From: Druceiella hillmani
Taxonomy: Eukaryota > Arthropoda > Insecta > Lepidoptera > Hepialidae
Length of the DNA: 64,000 nt
NCBI GenBank assembly: GCA_039881145.1
Contig: JAYKKI010000064.1
Span: 3,488,501 to 3,552,500 of the forward strand
Reading direction: 5' to 3'
Every line of letters starts with the position of its first letter. Position 1 is the stretch's first letter. A program made the position numbers and the translations under genes. Under the pieces are notes generated by a model that saw only the letters and a list, made by a program, of their open reading frames with translations, made no database searches and had not been told where the DNA came from. Below, piece after piece: positions 22,600 to 36,289 of this stretch.

Positions 22600-23600
22600 A
22601 ACAAAGAACGCGTCTATTAATCATAAAGATATTCTATGCATCAAATTGAGTAGAAAATGTCAGAAAACTACATAACAATTTTCAACTATTCCTGAAAATA
22701 TTTCTGATAAATTTTCAACTTGAAAGAAAAGAATTTTATCTTCTTACAGAAACATGCTTTAAATATATCCAGTTTAATAAATAGAATCACTGCATGAATA
22801 TGTATCATGTACGGAATTACTGCTAGTTTTTCGTTAATTTGTCTGATTATTTTCTTTCTTTATTTATTCTCTGTTATCAAAATAAAACACTAGTGATATT
22901 TATTACTCACTATCTACTATTAATACATGTGATTCTGTGAATGAAATTGAATTGAAAATATTAAGGGACTACATGAAACAAACGTTTCTGAAAAGAAAAA
23001 CTCACTGAAAAAATTTACTTTTGCGAAGCACGCTTCGTATATAGTAAGTTTTGTAAAGATAATCATCTGTACAAATAATGGGTACATTCTTTTTACACCT
23101 ATAGGTACACCAAAATTTACTATTTTTTTATTGATTTATCTAATTACATTTTTTTCATTTTACACCTATAGGTACACCAAAATTTACTATTTTTTTATTG
23201 ATTTATCTAATTACATTTTAATTACATTTTTTTCATTTTTATTCGTCTCCTATCGAAATAAAATATATAATATTACAGCGAGTTACAAAGAACGTGTCTC
23301 TTGTTCATATAAGTAATTCTGTGCACAAACTGAATATAAAATATCAAGAAACTATATGAAAATTCTCAACGTTGCTGAAAAAAAAATACTGAAATTATAT
23401 GTCATCAAAAATTTACATCTTTTTATAGAATTAGGCTTTAATTGTGCTTTGTTTAATGAACAGAATCACATGCGTGAATAATAGACACGACATTTTTCAC
23501 GCCATTTTTCACGCCGCAATCACTAATAATTGATGGGGTTATTTTCTTTTTTTTTTTATTAATCTTTTATAAAAATAAAATATTGTTGATAGTTACCAAT
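22600..23600. repeat. Degenerate tandem repeat of about 330-350 bp, three units
   Basis: The series 'gttacaaagaacg(c/t)gtctc', 'aaactacatgaaa', 'aatcac.tgcatgaat', 'cgttaattt' and 'tcaaaataaaacact' recurs with drift from about 22600, 22920 and 23275. Inside it, 23093-23158 is duplicated exactly in tandem (tttacacctataggtacacc). Confidence 0.6.
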
Positions 23601-23939
23601 ATTAATCTCTTAATTCTCATAGCTATTTGATAATTCTCGCTCTCAATATCTCAATGTTTTTTGTATGATAAACATTATTAAACTATCATAAATCAACATA
23701 AACTATTTTTATTACGATTAAATGACGTAAACACTTTTTATCAATATAGAAATGCAACTTCTTAAAGCGCGATGAGAGTAAAGTGTCAAAGTTGAATTTC
23801 GTGCAACGTAACATTTTCATGTAACATTTTCATGTAACGTTCGGAAAATAGGTATTTAGCTGAAAACCGAGAGAGATAGATGAACACGATAGAATAAGAC
23901 AAGAAGTGTACACATGCGCAAAACATACCAAAATTGCCC

Positions 23940-24280
23940 TCACTAGCTGTTCTCTACGTTAAGTGTGTCAAAAGTAAGCTGTCAAAATTTTGTCTATTTA
24001 TTTATCTATTTATGATGGATTTATTACTAATGTTGGCAAGTACTTCATTCATTACAATACTAATATACGTATTTAATTTATTTATAAATCCGCAATGAAC
24101 TCACAATTAATCCTAGAGAACAGCTAGTTCTCTACGTTGTCTGTCAAAAGTAAGCTGTCAAAATTTTGTCTATTTATTTATCTATTTATGTTTGATTTAT
24201 TACTAATTTTGGCAAGTACTTCATTCATTACAATACTAACATACGTATTTAATTTATTTATAAATCCGCAATGAACCCGC
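23940..24280. repeat. Tandem duplication of about 175 bp
   Basis: 'ctagctgttctctacgtt', 'gtcaaaagtaagctgtcaaa' and 'ggcaagtacttcattcatta' occur at about 23945 and again at 24123, nearly identical. Confidence 0.9.
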
Positions 24281-24395
24281 AATTGTAGTAGTATTTATAA
24301 TCCGTAATGAACCCGCAATTGTAGTAGTATTTATAATCCGCAATGAACCCGCAATTGTAGTAGTATTTATAATCCGCAATGAACCCGCAAAAGCA
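24262..24395. repeat. 35-bp tandem repeat, about four copies
   Basis: 'ccgcaatgaacccgcaattg' followed by 'tagtagtatttataat' recurs four times. It grew from the end of the preceding duplication. Confidence 0.9.
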
Positions 24396-27339
24396 ATATA
24401 TCTCTACTTCATTCAGTCGCATTAAGCCGTGTTCTGGTACTGTCTTTTTTGAATCATATTCTGTGACATATTAATTCAAAATTTCCATATGATGCATCTA
24501 TTTTCCACATTTCATGTTAGAAGTTCTAAATCTATAAAAACGGTAGAGGACGAAGAGACGGATCGATATAATAGAATTATAAGGCTTATTTCACTACGGG
24601 CTCCTAAAAATAAGGATATCCTATAAAAAATAAGGATATATATATTAGCAAAACAAAAAAATATGTTGAATTGACGAAAAATGTCAAAGAGCTATTTTTT
24701 GCAAGAGCTAGTAAGATAAAAAAGATTGTTAAAAATCTTTTAACTGCAAATTTCAAGTTTACGAAAAAAAAACTTAAAAAAAATGGAATTTAAATTTTAG
24801 CCGATTACGATCTTTATCCTAAAACAAAATTGACGGAAATGATTCATATTTTTCTTCAGCTGAAATAAAAGTAGAAATGAGTAGATCATAACTCCGCCCA
24901 ATACAAATAATTAAAATGTCAGGATTAAAAATGCGACGTGAAAATATAAACATATTATGATATTTTAAAAAAGGCACCTGTGAGAGTAGGCAATAATGTA
25001 ATAGCCAAAATTCACTTGCCTTATCTGAATAAAACTATGTAAAAATTTAATTTTTCCAAAAATATTTTCCATTGACTTCAAATTTTCAATATCAAATTCA
25101 GATTTTCAAAAATATATTCGTTTGACTTCAGATTACGCATGACAATAACCAAACTACGAGAGAAGTAACAATGACCTTCACGCGTAGCTATAATAAAAGT
25201 CTTTTGCTAATTAAATTCGCAAATATAATAGAGGAGAGATAATATTATTCGATTCAAAACTCAAATCATGGGTACAGACAGAACTCGTGGACCGGAACAT
25301 TTCTAGATGTAGAGTTTGTTAGTGAAATCCTATATCTTGAATATATGGAAAAGACCAAGTAGGTTCCGAGAAAGAGATTAGGTAAGGCATTTAGATAGCC
25401 AAAATCATAGTAAGGAAGACCAATGAAATGTGATAAGACAGTGCGTTTTACATATCCTCCGTCAGAAACTATATGGCAACTATTTTTTTTAATTGATAAT
25501 GGTTTGTGCAAATTTTTATGAAGATTTTATTAGATATACCAATTTGTAATGACATTTTATGATTTCTTTCTGAATTTGTAGTATTAAAATCTTATTATTA
25601 GTATTTCGTACAATCTATGAACTTCCACTTAGTATATCCTCTCTCTTTCCCTCTGCCGTTTTACCCCTTACTGTGTACTTAAAAATCCAAATTTAGGTCG
25701 CAAAAGAAGTTTCACTTCTATCCCGTGTACGAGCTCATTTTTTTATTTATTTCATTTGTGTCAATAACGATAAAGAAAATTAATTAAATTTAATACCATT
25801 ATAACACATAACGATGACACACCTCAACAATTGTACTCACTCATCACAAACACGTCACATTCTGTCAATTCAAAACTACACATGACGCATTCTTATACTT
25901 TTCAGTTAATGGCTGCTGCTCATTATTCTTAAATTTTTTTCAAGTTCTATATCTATCTGACCACTAATCCATTCGATGATAAAAGCATAATATGACTCGA
26001 GGAAATCACCTATACCAAACAGTAAAAAAAATATTTTTTTTTCCATAGTTTTCCATGCTATCAACCACCCAATTAAATACTAATAGTAATGCACTCCGGC
26101 TTTATGCTTCAAAGAGGCCCATCTGCCGCTCTACGTGTCACCGATGGCACAAAGGCCGTGTCACATCGCAGCGCGGAGCTAATTAAGGAACGTTTCTACT
26201 GAGCTAAATCAAAATTTTGAAAAAATCGCGGTGACTAAAATTGTTCCTTACATCGTAAGAAATGTTTTTTGTTGAAAATCTCTCTCTAAAACCAATGGTT
26301 ATAAGGAAATAAACAATCAAATCGTTTATAAAAATTAATTGTGCTGGTATTTTTCGATTCTGAATTTTATTTCTATCTGTACACAACATATAATATTCAA
26401 TGGCGAACAGCAATTTTTGAACATTTTTCACAAAAAAATGTCAAGCAAATTAAGAAAAAAATATTTAATATATCACTGAATTACACAACATACATATTCA
26501 GACAATATCCAAAGTAAACTTGAAACAGTTTTTTTTCCATTTCACAGTTTACTCCCAGAAATTAATGCCAGAATCAAAATTCACATTTTTATACTTCACA
26601 TCTATAATTGGATCACCATATATTGTATAGTTTCCAAGAAAATTGCATATGACAGCGTTAATTACGTTAGTGTTAAAGTTTGCCCATTTTGTCAAGGAAC
26701 GCGAAAAACGGATGTAAATGCAGTTTAGCACAATGATATCACTCTTTTGAAGAATGCACATAATTAAAAATGTATTGAGTAAAAATAATTTTCCCTCGGG
26801 GTTATAAATAAAAATCGATTGAAAAGTGCTCTTACTATGAAACGACATCTGTCAACTTACTAACAAACACTAAATTTATTTCCTCTCCACACAAGAGCCT
26901 CTTTAAATTTTTAGGTTTTCAGATTTGTTTTTTTATATAAATTCGTGTTTATATTTGCATACTCATTATTTAGTGTCCCTAAAATGGCTATTAAGTAAAA
27001 AAATTATAACAATATTGTGAGAAATATATTATGTGAAATATATTTAAAATTATTTTTATGTTATTACTAAACAATTGCAAAAGGAAATTATTTTTAGTAA
27101 ATACCTCGCTTTTAATGTATATTCTTTCATTTTATAACAAATTTATTGTGAAAATGGTGTTAAACTGCGAATTGATTAGAAACAAAACAATAATTTGCTT
27201 TATACTTTTTTTTTTTGGCAATATCTGTTTTATGTATAATTTAATTATTAGACTGTACTATAGGTATTCCTCTTGGCTTCCCATAAACTCTAAGTCATAA
27301 ACCTAAATTTTGATATTTTCCAGACCAATGCTGTAATAT
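24396..27339. other. Intergenic, mostly featureless
   Basis: AT-rich, with no recognised gene or element apart from the small GC-rich island at 26089-26202. A minus-strand frame at 25266-25511 with a hydrophobic stretch has no family I can name. Confidence 0.5.
26089..26202 (+). other. GC-rich island with a 37-codon frame
   Basis: ATG at 26089 opens a short frame (MHSGFMLQRGPSAALRV... to ...AELIKERFY, stop at 26200) in a block of much higher GC than its surroundings. No domain is recognised. It could be a small ORF, an exon fragment or part of a repeat. 'gtgtcac' occurs twice within it. Confidence 0.2.
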
Positions 27340-29560
27340 TATGGTATCATGTATACCTCACTGGGATGAATTCTATCATATTTGCCAAAGTGGGAAGACC
27401 TTTATAATTAATGGTTTCTCATCAAGCGAATACAAATCAAAGTCTGACGTACCACGAGATTCCCACCTCGGACTACACTTATTCGACACTTTTTATAAAC
27501 GACTTAAAAACAAAAAACATTTATATGCTAAATATTTTATGTTCTCAATTTTAAATTTACAAACGTATAAAAAATGATCTATATATTGCACAATAACAAA
27601 AAGATCTCATCATCCTGTAGGTATGATGTTCCAGGAAAAGAATATATACTTAAATCCTAATAAATTTGCCACAAGACTTCCAATTCGAATCACAAGTATT
27701 AGGCATTTTTATAAACGATGTAAGCAAGAAACTATTACACGCTAAACATCTGAAGTAAGCAGAATTTTTTTTAATTTACATATCCTTAGAAAACGGTCTG
27801 GATATTGCACAACAGCAAAAAGATCTCGTCATCCTTTCGACATGATGTTCCAGGGTTAAAATACACCTAAACCCTAATTAAGGCACTACAATAATCCCTT
27901 CTTGGACCACTATTAGTCAGCATTTTTATGAACGACTTAAGCAAGAAACTGTTACACGCTAAATATCTTAAGTACGCAGACATTTTTTTAATTTACAGAA
28001 TTTTATAGAACTACCTGGATATTGCACAACAGCAAAAAGATCTTGTCATCCTTTCAATATATGTTCCAGGGTTAAAATACACCTAAACTCTAATTAAGGC
28101 ACCACAAGGATCCCTCCTTGGACCACTATTAATCAACATTTTATGAAAGACTTAAGCAAGAAACTGTTACACGCTAAACGTCTTAAGTACGTAGACAATT
28201 TTTTAATTTACAGAATCTTAGAAAACTACTTGGATATTGCACAACAGCAAAAAGATCTCGTCATCCTTTCGATATATATTCCAGGGTTAAAATACACCTA
28301 AACCCTAATTAAGGCACCACAAGAATCCCTCCTTGGACCACTATTAGTCAGCATTTTTATAAACGACTTAAGCAAGAAACTGTTACACGCTAAACATCTT
28401 AAGTACGCAGACAATTTTTTAATTTACAGAATTTTAGAGAACTACCTGGATATTGCACAACAGCAAAAAGATCTTGTCATCCTTTCAATATATGTTCCAG
28501 GGTTAAAATACACCTAAACTCTAATTAAGGCACCACAATAATCCCTCCTTGGACCACTATTAGTCAGCATTTTTATGAACGACTTAGGCAAGAAACTGTT
28601 ACACGCTAAACATCTTAAGTACGCAGACAATTTTTTAATTTACAGAATTTTAGAGAACTACCTGGATATTGCACAACAGCAAAAAGATCTTATCATCCTT
28701 TCAATATAGGTTCCAGGGTTAAAATACACCTAAACTCTAATTAAGGCACCACAAGGATCCCTCCTTGGACCACTATTAGTCAACATTTTATGAAAGACTT
28801 AAGCAAGAAACTGTTACACGCTAAACGTCTTAAGTACGCAGACAATTTTTTAATTTACAGAATCTTAGAAAACTACTTGGATATTGCACAATAGCAAAAA
28901 GATCTCGTCATCCTTTCGATATATATTCCAGGGTTAAAATACACCTAAACCCTAATTAAGGCACCACAAGAATCCCTCCTTGGACCACTATTAGTCAGCA
29001 TTTTTATGAACGACTTAGTCAAGAAACTGTTACACCCTAAACATTTTAAATTCGCAGATATTTTTATAATTCACAAAATCATAGAAAACGATCCAGATAT
29101 TGCACAACAACAAAAAGATGTCGGCATCCTTTCAGTATAATGTTCCAGGGATAAATTACACCTAAATCCTAATTATGGTAGACAAGACTCCTACCTCGGT
29201 TCATTATTATCTGACATTTGTAAGACGACTTAAGCAGCAAACTGTTACACGTTAAACATCTTAAGTTCGCAGACAATTTTACAATTTACGAAATCATTAA
29301 AATGATTTGGATATTGCACAACAATAAAAGGATCTTTTTATTCTCTCGGTATAATGTTTCAGGGATAAATTACACCTAAACCCTAATTATGGTAGACAAG
29401 ACTCCCACCTCGGGCCACTATTGTCCGGCATTTTTAAGACGATTTAAGCAAGAAACTATAACACGTGAACGTGAAATATATTGAGTTCGCATGCAATTTT
29501 AAAATTTAAAAATCATAAAAAATAATGTGGATATTTTGAATAAATTTGAACTCTATAAAT
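27340..29560 (+). repeat. Satellite of about 216-bp units derived from a jockey-like reverse transcriptase
   Basis: 'gatattgcacaacagcaaaa' recurs at about 27586, 27804, 28021, 28236, 28452, 28668, 28882, 29099 and 29312 (213-218 bp steps). Translated on the plus strand, each unit reads APQGSLLGPLLV, then IFMNDLSKKLL, then LKYADNFLIYRIL and DIAQQQKDL. This is the conserved block B/C order of non-LTR reverse transcriptases (PQGS.LGP, INDL, YADD). The second catalytic Asp is Asn (YADN) and stops occur in every unit, so nothing is translated. The first, most diverged unit (27341-27577) keeps more flanking sequence (NGFSSSEY, then VPRDSHLGLHLF), again as in jockey-clade proteins. Units at 28021 and 28236 match those at 28668 and 28882 best, giving a trimeric higher-order repeat of about 647 bp. 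Confidence 0.85.
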
Positions 29561-31155
29561 ATATCAAAATATTGCAACAAGCCCGTCATATTTAATAATA
29601 TGTAGTAATATCATTTTTCTTAAAATCAAATAAATGTCCGTCCGTCTAAATAATACTATCGCATCTTACAAAGGAGTCAAGAAAGTACGAGCCATTTAAA
29701 CGATTAAACTATTTATGTAACAATACTAATGCCTAAAATACAAAAGTAATATTTTAAATATGGTTACAAATATTATAATTATTAATTAAATTAATAATAT
29801 TAATATTATTAATTAAATTTATATACCACCAAGAGAAAACATATATATTAAAATATTACCGTTGTACGTATGTGTCACCTATCCTGGACCTTCGTTTTAA
29901 TAGAAAACGAACGAATAATGTCACGAACAAAAAACTGATAAAGCCTACTTCTAAGCTACATTACATTAGAGCTGGTTTTAAATATAAAGTTAAACCAAAA
30001 CATATAAAGTTAGACCAACAAATATAAAGTTAGAAAGTATTACATAAAGGAAATTGAAGAAAATTGTGTTTCACCTCATATCCAATGAATTTTGCACATT
30101 AATACATTTTGCATAATTAATTCACTTAATGCATTTTCGACGCTCACTTTTTATATACTCACTGCATAAGTCGTCAGTTGGGATTATTTTGAAAAATAAT
30201 TAAATTTTTATTAATCAAATATTACGTATTTATCAATAATAATTTGTATAATTTTGAGGAAAAATAACTGATCTATAGATAAAAATGTGTATGTTTTATC
30301 AATCATAAAATTTATTGTTTTGAAAGATTGCGAAATAACATATGTATCGAACGTGATGTTCGAAGTAATAATATCTTGTTTTTCCTTAATTATTTTTTTA
30401 AAAACAAATACTTTTCTTTGCCTTGAAAAATTTTGTCTCAGAAATAAATTCAAATTTGTTTGGTTATGAAGCAAGCATATTTCATTGGCGAACATGAAAA
30501 CTTCAGATTAATAAACCACCAGACGTAGGTACATTTATTTTGTTTTAAAATAACAAGCATAAACTAATTTCAGCGCTATTGTCCATTTATTACCACACGT
30601 AATTTATTTACCAAAGTAAGGCATTTTTATACCTTACTTGGATCAAGAAATTACCCAAGGTGAATAAAATAATGCGTGCGAATCCGATAAAATAAAAGCA
30701 CATAGCGTTTTAACACAATATGACTGATGTATGAAATAATAAATGCATTATTATTTTACACGACAAAAAAATTCTGAATCTTCTTGAAAGTTTTGAAATT
30801 TTATAATGCAGCTTTAACGCATTGTTTCTTGTCTTCTTCACAAAGTATTTGCCCATTGGGCTCATCTTTTCTGCAGTTGAACATATACATTGATATTATT
30901 TCAACATGAAATGAAATCGATTGGAAAAATATTAAAACTAAATAAACTTTTTAAATTAATTAAAATTTAAGTGGCTTAAATTTTATTCTAATTTTTTTAT
31001 AATTTAATTTCTTATATTATATACACTAATTCATAATTCTGTAGTTTTGCATTTATCACGAACTTCTACAACACAATTTTTCAACTTTATACAAATATTA
31101 ACACTTATTCCGTTTTTCAGTAATTTCGATAAATTGGTAATGAAGTGAATATGTG

Positions 31156-31186
<31 letters not shown>

Positions 31187-32384
31187 CAAATAAAAACAAT
31201 TGTAAAACTGATGTAACAGTTTGTGTCAAAAATTGGCATTGTATTCAAAAGAAAAATGAACTTATATGCATATAATCAATAATGATTATATGCATATAAG
31301 TTCAATTATTACGATAAGTTAAAATCTAATTTCTTTAAACTTTTCACCACATAAGTATTTAAACATTGACTGCACTATATATCAATAAAAAACAATTGCG
31401 TATCCCACACTCTTAGAAGCGTATTTGAAGTGTGCTCTTGAATCGTAGAGAGCAGTGTGTTCAAATTTATAATTTAGCATAAATTATTATGCAAATGCTC
31501 TCCAATTATTTGATTTCTCATTATTATCATGATGTAGTTATAGAAAAGTAATTATTTATTGCAATTATAATGGAAAATAACAAGAATTATTTATTTACAA
31601 TTTTTGAGAAATTTTCCACTTTGTTCGGATAATTCTTTGAGGTCAAATTTTAATAAACGTGTAAATCGAGAACGTTTTACATTGTTTGTAATCTATCAGC
31701 TTAAAGTACCTTTTTTGCAAAATAAATTTTTTTTCTAGAAAGAATATCTGGCCACATTTTATAATTTCAAAAATATATATTTAAAAACAATTACATAAAA
31801 CTATACCCACCTTTCATCATAAAAAAAACTTTTTCTCAATTAGTTTACACAAATTATTCAACATGTAAATTAAAAAAAAAACCTTATTTTAAATTATAAC
31901 ATCGATAATGTAACTAAATAAAACAGTTAAACAGCCACAAATATTTTATAAATCTTCTTATTGGAAATATCGATTGATTTTTATCGAATATTAATTAATT
32001 CGCTGACCGTGACTGGGTATCTTCCGCGACAAGGTCCACAGTCAGTATCGACCCGTTCGATCACAAGTAAACATGTAGTAATCGGAAGACGATATCGTAA
32101 AACATTAAAAGATAATAGATCGGTCAGTTCGATGAAATGTTAATTATGATATTAGCGATAAGGATACGTGAGTAAGGAGCGATGAATTTCGACTGAAGAA
32201 GGAATGAGTTGAGAAAAAGAAGATAGGACAGACGTAATGACAGATGTAATTGTAATAGAAAATCTTATTTCACTATTTGACTTTTATTTTAAGTTTACTA
32301 TACAATACAAGCAGCGGAGCAATCTATTCAAGCGAAACATAATGATGAATTTTGAAAAATCGGGTGTGAGATATGAGGTTCTCA
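29561..32384. other. Intergenic, no gene recognised
   Basis: Very AT-rich. Contains a short (TA)n (31157-31186) and a perfect inverted repeat (31257-31304). Open frames at 30211-30495 and 30287-30469 overlap on opposite strands and look like chance. Confidence 0.5.
31257..31304. repeat. Perfect 22-bp inverted repeat, 4-nt loop
   Basis: Arms 31257-31278 and 31283-31304 are exact complements around ataa and each contains ATATGCATAT. Confidence 0.9.
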
Positions 32385-33110
32385 GATGAGTAGCAAATAG
32401 GCTACTGTTAGATATGTCGCATATTTGTTACTTTAAGATATGTCGCGGTCATGTCAATGAGAGTTAGATGTTACTCTAAGATATATCACAGAAATATTAC
32501 TATGGGATATGCTTCAGATATGTTACTATCACATGTGTGAGATATGGCTCAGATATGTTACTATCACATGTGTGAGATATGGCTCAGATATGTTACTATC
32601 ACATGTGTGAGATATGGCTCAGATATGTTACTATCACATGTGTGAGATATGGTTCAGATATGTTACTATCACATGTATGAGATATGGCTCAGATATGTTA
32701 CTATCACATGTGTGAGATATGGTTCACATATGTTACTATCACATGTGTGAGATATGGCTCAGATATGTTACTATCACATGTGTGAGATATGGTTCAGATA
32801 TGTTACTATCACATGTGTGAGATATGGCTCAGATATGTTACTATCACATGTGTGAGATATGCCGTAGATATGTTACGGCTCAGATATGTTACTATCACAT
32901 GTATGAGATATGGCTCAGATATGTTACTATCACATGTGTGAGATATGGTTCAGATATATTACTATCACATATGTAAGATATGGCTCAGATATGTTACTAT
33001 CACATGTGTGAGATATACCGCAGATATGTCACAATCGCAAATATGACAGTATCAGATATCTCGCAGATATATTTTGCTGACAAAAAATTTGCAGATACGT
33101 TACTTTCTAT
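32385..33110. repeat. 35-bp tandem array, about 15 regular copies with degenerate edges
   Basis: 'gatatggctcagatatgtta' followed by 'ctatcacatgtgtga' repeats every 35 bp from about 32500 to 33015. Each unit carries the palindrome CACATGTG, an E-box. Half-units (gatatgtcgcagatatgtt) extend on both sides, showing that the array began from a shorter motif. Confidence 0.95.
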
Positions 33111-33490
33111 TTTCGTAGCATTGCGTGTGTGCATCCATCTGTCTGCCTATCAAAGACTTCTAACTTCTAAACGAAATACGTTTACTCATAATAGGTAGCT
33201 TCTTTGCACACTAGAAATAGTATTTAAAATTACTAATTTAGAAATAACATTTGAATAACTAGAATAGTATTTTTAATGGTTTCTTTTATATGGTGGTAAG
33301 AGGGGGCTTTTTTTTGCTTTAGAATATGGTTTAAATGAATTTATAAAATGGAACATAAACATGTTGATGGATTTTATTTTTTATTGAAAAACAACGATTT
33401 GGCGGACCACGGAATTCGAGGTGTTTCTAAAAAAAACAATTAGAAATTATTACGTGGAAAACTATTATATAGTTCGTCTATTACAATTTG

Positions 33491-33542
<52 letters not shown>
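33491..33542. repeat. (TA)n microsatellite
   Basis: Uninterrupted TA run, immediately followed by the inverted repeat at 33552. Confidence 0.98.
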
Positions 33543-33548
<6 letters not shown>

Positions 33549-33551
33549 GTC

Positions 33552-33596
33552 GCTCTTACAATTTGTTTATTGCAAAAATAAACAAATTGTAAGAGC
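33552..33596. repeat. Perfect 20-bp inverted repeat, 5-nt loop
   Basis: Arms 33552-33571 and 33577-33596 are exact complements with loop gcaaa. A partial third copy of the arm (ttacaatttg) lies before the TA run at 33481. Confidence 0.9.
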
Positions 33597-33599
33597 TAA

Positions 33600-35490
33600 G
33601 CATAAAAAAGTTTTCAGAAATCAAACCAAAATATTTTTATATGTTGATACATGTAAAATATGAAGTAGGCAATATAACTCTAATGAAGAAAAAAATGTTA
33701 TCATTTGCAAACAGTCTAATAAAAACACGGATTACAGACAAATAAGGATATAAAATACATTTAAAATATTAAAAATATTAATAAAAATACTACATATTGG
33801 CCGAAATGGTCTTAAAAAATAAAAGAAATTTGTTTGGTTACCAAACACTTTGAACAATTATGTTTAATTTTCGCGGTTCAAAAGATGTAAAAGAAAATTC
33901 AGCAAGAAAAAAATTTCAACCTAATAAAAAAAAATGTAAATCACTACTTTTTCACTATTTATTTCTTAGGGGATAAAATATTTTTTTGTTTAAGATTTTT
34001 GGGAAAAGTTTTTGTTCTATCACAATTTTTGAGGGAGCCATCAGCTGTAAAATTTAAAATGACATTTTTTAAATTAATAACCTATAATTCCGTACAGAAG
34101 GTTAATAATGAGTTTGCCTAAAAACTTTTTCATCCCGAAAGAAACATTTTAACCCTTACCCAAATTTATGTTTTTCCCGAGATTTACAAAAATCGCAAGA
34201 TTTACCTGATTGCTAATGACATTTTAATGTTTTGGTTTTTTGAAATGAATGTCTTTAAATTTGCTTCCATAGTCAGAGGCAAATCAGAAATTTAATGATA
34301 ATAAAGTTGGGGCATACAGTTTGGCACTACAGCTACGTAACTGTCATCCATCTCCAAAATTTAATCACTCCACTCTTAGTTAAAAGATCAAAGAATTCTT
34401 TAGGTTGAGTGAGAACTGTGACGCATCGCGCACGGCGGAGGGGGGCATGCTGCCATTTGGGGTCGCTTTACCGCGTCACATTATTTCAGTTTAATATAAG
34501 TTTTGACTCGGAGAAACTGTGATGCTTGTTTGAGTTTAAATCGACAGCTCTCGTCAAGATTTATCGATTGCATGTGTAAAATATTAGCGTGAAATGGTTA
34601 TATTTAATATGTGTGGCAATAAAGTTAAAAATTAAGAAAACTTAATACAATGTCTGTCTATACTCGTAAAAAATTCAAATAAAAATTAAAATATGGAAAT
34701 CGTATACGGTTGGAAATAGCTCCTCAAGAGCAAGCCAGTGATACCCATAAAATAAAGTGGTACCTGGAACTTAAAAAATATTACCCGTTAACATAGACGT
34801 ATTCACGCAAAATATACGGCCGTGTCTCCGATGCTGCTGCACCCCGCTTTTTTTTACATTATAATATCATTTTCAAGCATGGATAATTACAAGTCACTAT
34901 GATTTTGTTTTATTATTCTCACACCGGTCAAGCTTTTCATTTGAATAAAAAAAATAAAGACACACTTGCAATATTCTAATCAATCCACCAAATTCTTTGA
35001 TCACATCGTTTTAAACGTAACTAGAAATATCTGTTCTATGACCAGTGGTCAGCGAGAAGCCACTCAAATTCAAAAACGATTAAGATATAATCTGAAATAC
35101 GTAATTATTATGAGCTACTAGTCAAAACATGGAACGGAAAGATAACATCATTGTGGCGAGTTAAATTCTTGTTATTATGTTGTGTTTGATAAGCAATGTC
35201 ATATGAGAAGGGAAAAAAAATAGTATAGTCATTAATTAGCTATGACGAACAATGGGGTACATTTGGGGGCAGTATTGATATGACAAAAGGTTCAGTGTAG
35301 TATGTAATTATTAGAGTAAGTTTAAGAGTTGTTCACACTTCGAATTATTTTCTTTCAACACGCATGAAGATATGAATATCAATGCAGTAGGAATGAAGAT
35401 ATATCGTCTATACTGGTAGTGACCAACTTGGTATGTTAAATAACTGAGTGCGAAAATTTAAGTAATGAAAAAACTTGATCATCTTATAAT
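33600..35490. other. Intergenic with one GC island
   Basis: No gene recognised. The segment 34421-34480 is GC-rich, bounded by TGTGACGC and GCGTCACA, which are reverse complements, and includes 'acggcggaggggggcatg'. Its nature is unknown. Confidence 0.4.
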
Positions 35491-35492
35491 GT

Positions 35493-35758
35493 CACAATTA
35501 AATGAAACTGCATGATGTAGTATTATTTTTACTCTTTTTTAGTTCTTTACCACGACCTAGGTTTTGTTGTATTACAAGATCTTCAGGTGGGATATTAGCA
35601 AAGATTCCAATCGGATCTTTGCACCTGAAGATGTTGTAATACAACGAAACCTAGGTCGTGGTAAAGAACTAAAAGAAAGTAGAAATAATACTACATCACG
35701 TAGTTTCATTTAATTGTCAATAATGAATTTCTACAAAATTAACGCCAAATATATTCAA
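35493..35758. repeat. Hammerhead-bearing element with two head-to-head arms
   Basis: The left arm (35493-35600) and right arm (35615-35758) are near mirror images meeting at 'agcaaagattcc...ggatctttgc'. The left core (35550-35590, minus) reads CAAAA where CGAAA is required, losing the catalytic G12. The right core is intact. Confidence 0.85.
35621..35661 (+). ncRNA. Hammerhead ribozyme, type I, intact core
   Basis: Self-cleaving RNA motif, predicted to cut after GUC at about 35656. In order: stem-I strand GCAC, CUGAAGA, U, GUUG-UAAUA-CAAC (stem II), GAAA, CC-UA-GG (three-pair stem III counting A-U), UC, and stem-I strand GUGG. Just outside, UCUUU (35616-35620) pairs with AAAGA (35663-35667), giving a nearly continuous outer stem I. 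Every universally conserved core base is present. Very short stem III is the form known from Penelope-like elements and other retroelements, which tend to work as dimers. Confidence 0.8.
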
Positions 35759-36289
35759 TCTTATAATGTAATTACAAAAGTGAAAACTTGACAAAGTGAA
35801 GAGTTAAATCTGATTTGGGAATCTTCAAAAAGATTAAACTTCCGTTAACATAGCCATTGTACGCTGAAAATCAAACTTCACTTAGACGAAACAAGAGGTG
35901 ACCAAAACTTCAGTTAATAGTATGCAATAAATAACATTAATCGTAAATGTTTCAGTAGAATACATTCCCTAAATCGTCTTCAACATATTATCCCACCAAG
36001 AACTAAAATTCACCTGTGTCAAACCCTCTTCTGCCTTTACTTGTCTATGAAGATGTATGCTATCTGAATCTTAGGGCTCGCTAAATCATAGAGGGTTGCT
36101 TAAATAAATAAGAATGACTTCGAAATTTGCGCATTTTCTACATAAGGCCACATGAGGCCATTTGCTCACGTTTGTGATCGCAGAACCGAGCGGAACTGAA
36201 TAGAAATTTGCCGCCGGTGCGGTTAGTACATTTTCTACCTTTTATATACCTCGCAGATGGGATAAGTAGAAACGATATATGATGGAAGA

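Noticed and set aside
25266..25511. 81-codon minus-strand frame with a hydrophobic stretch
   Set aside because: No splice borders, no family resemblance and no compositional contrast with the flanks.
32385..33110. CRISPR-like direct repeats
   Set aside because: Units are contiguous 35-bp tandem repeats without unique spacers, in a eukaryotic context.
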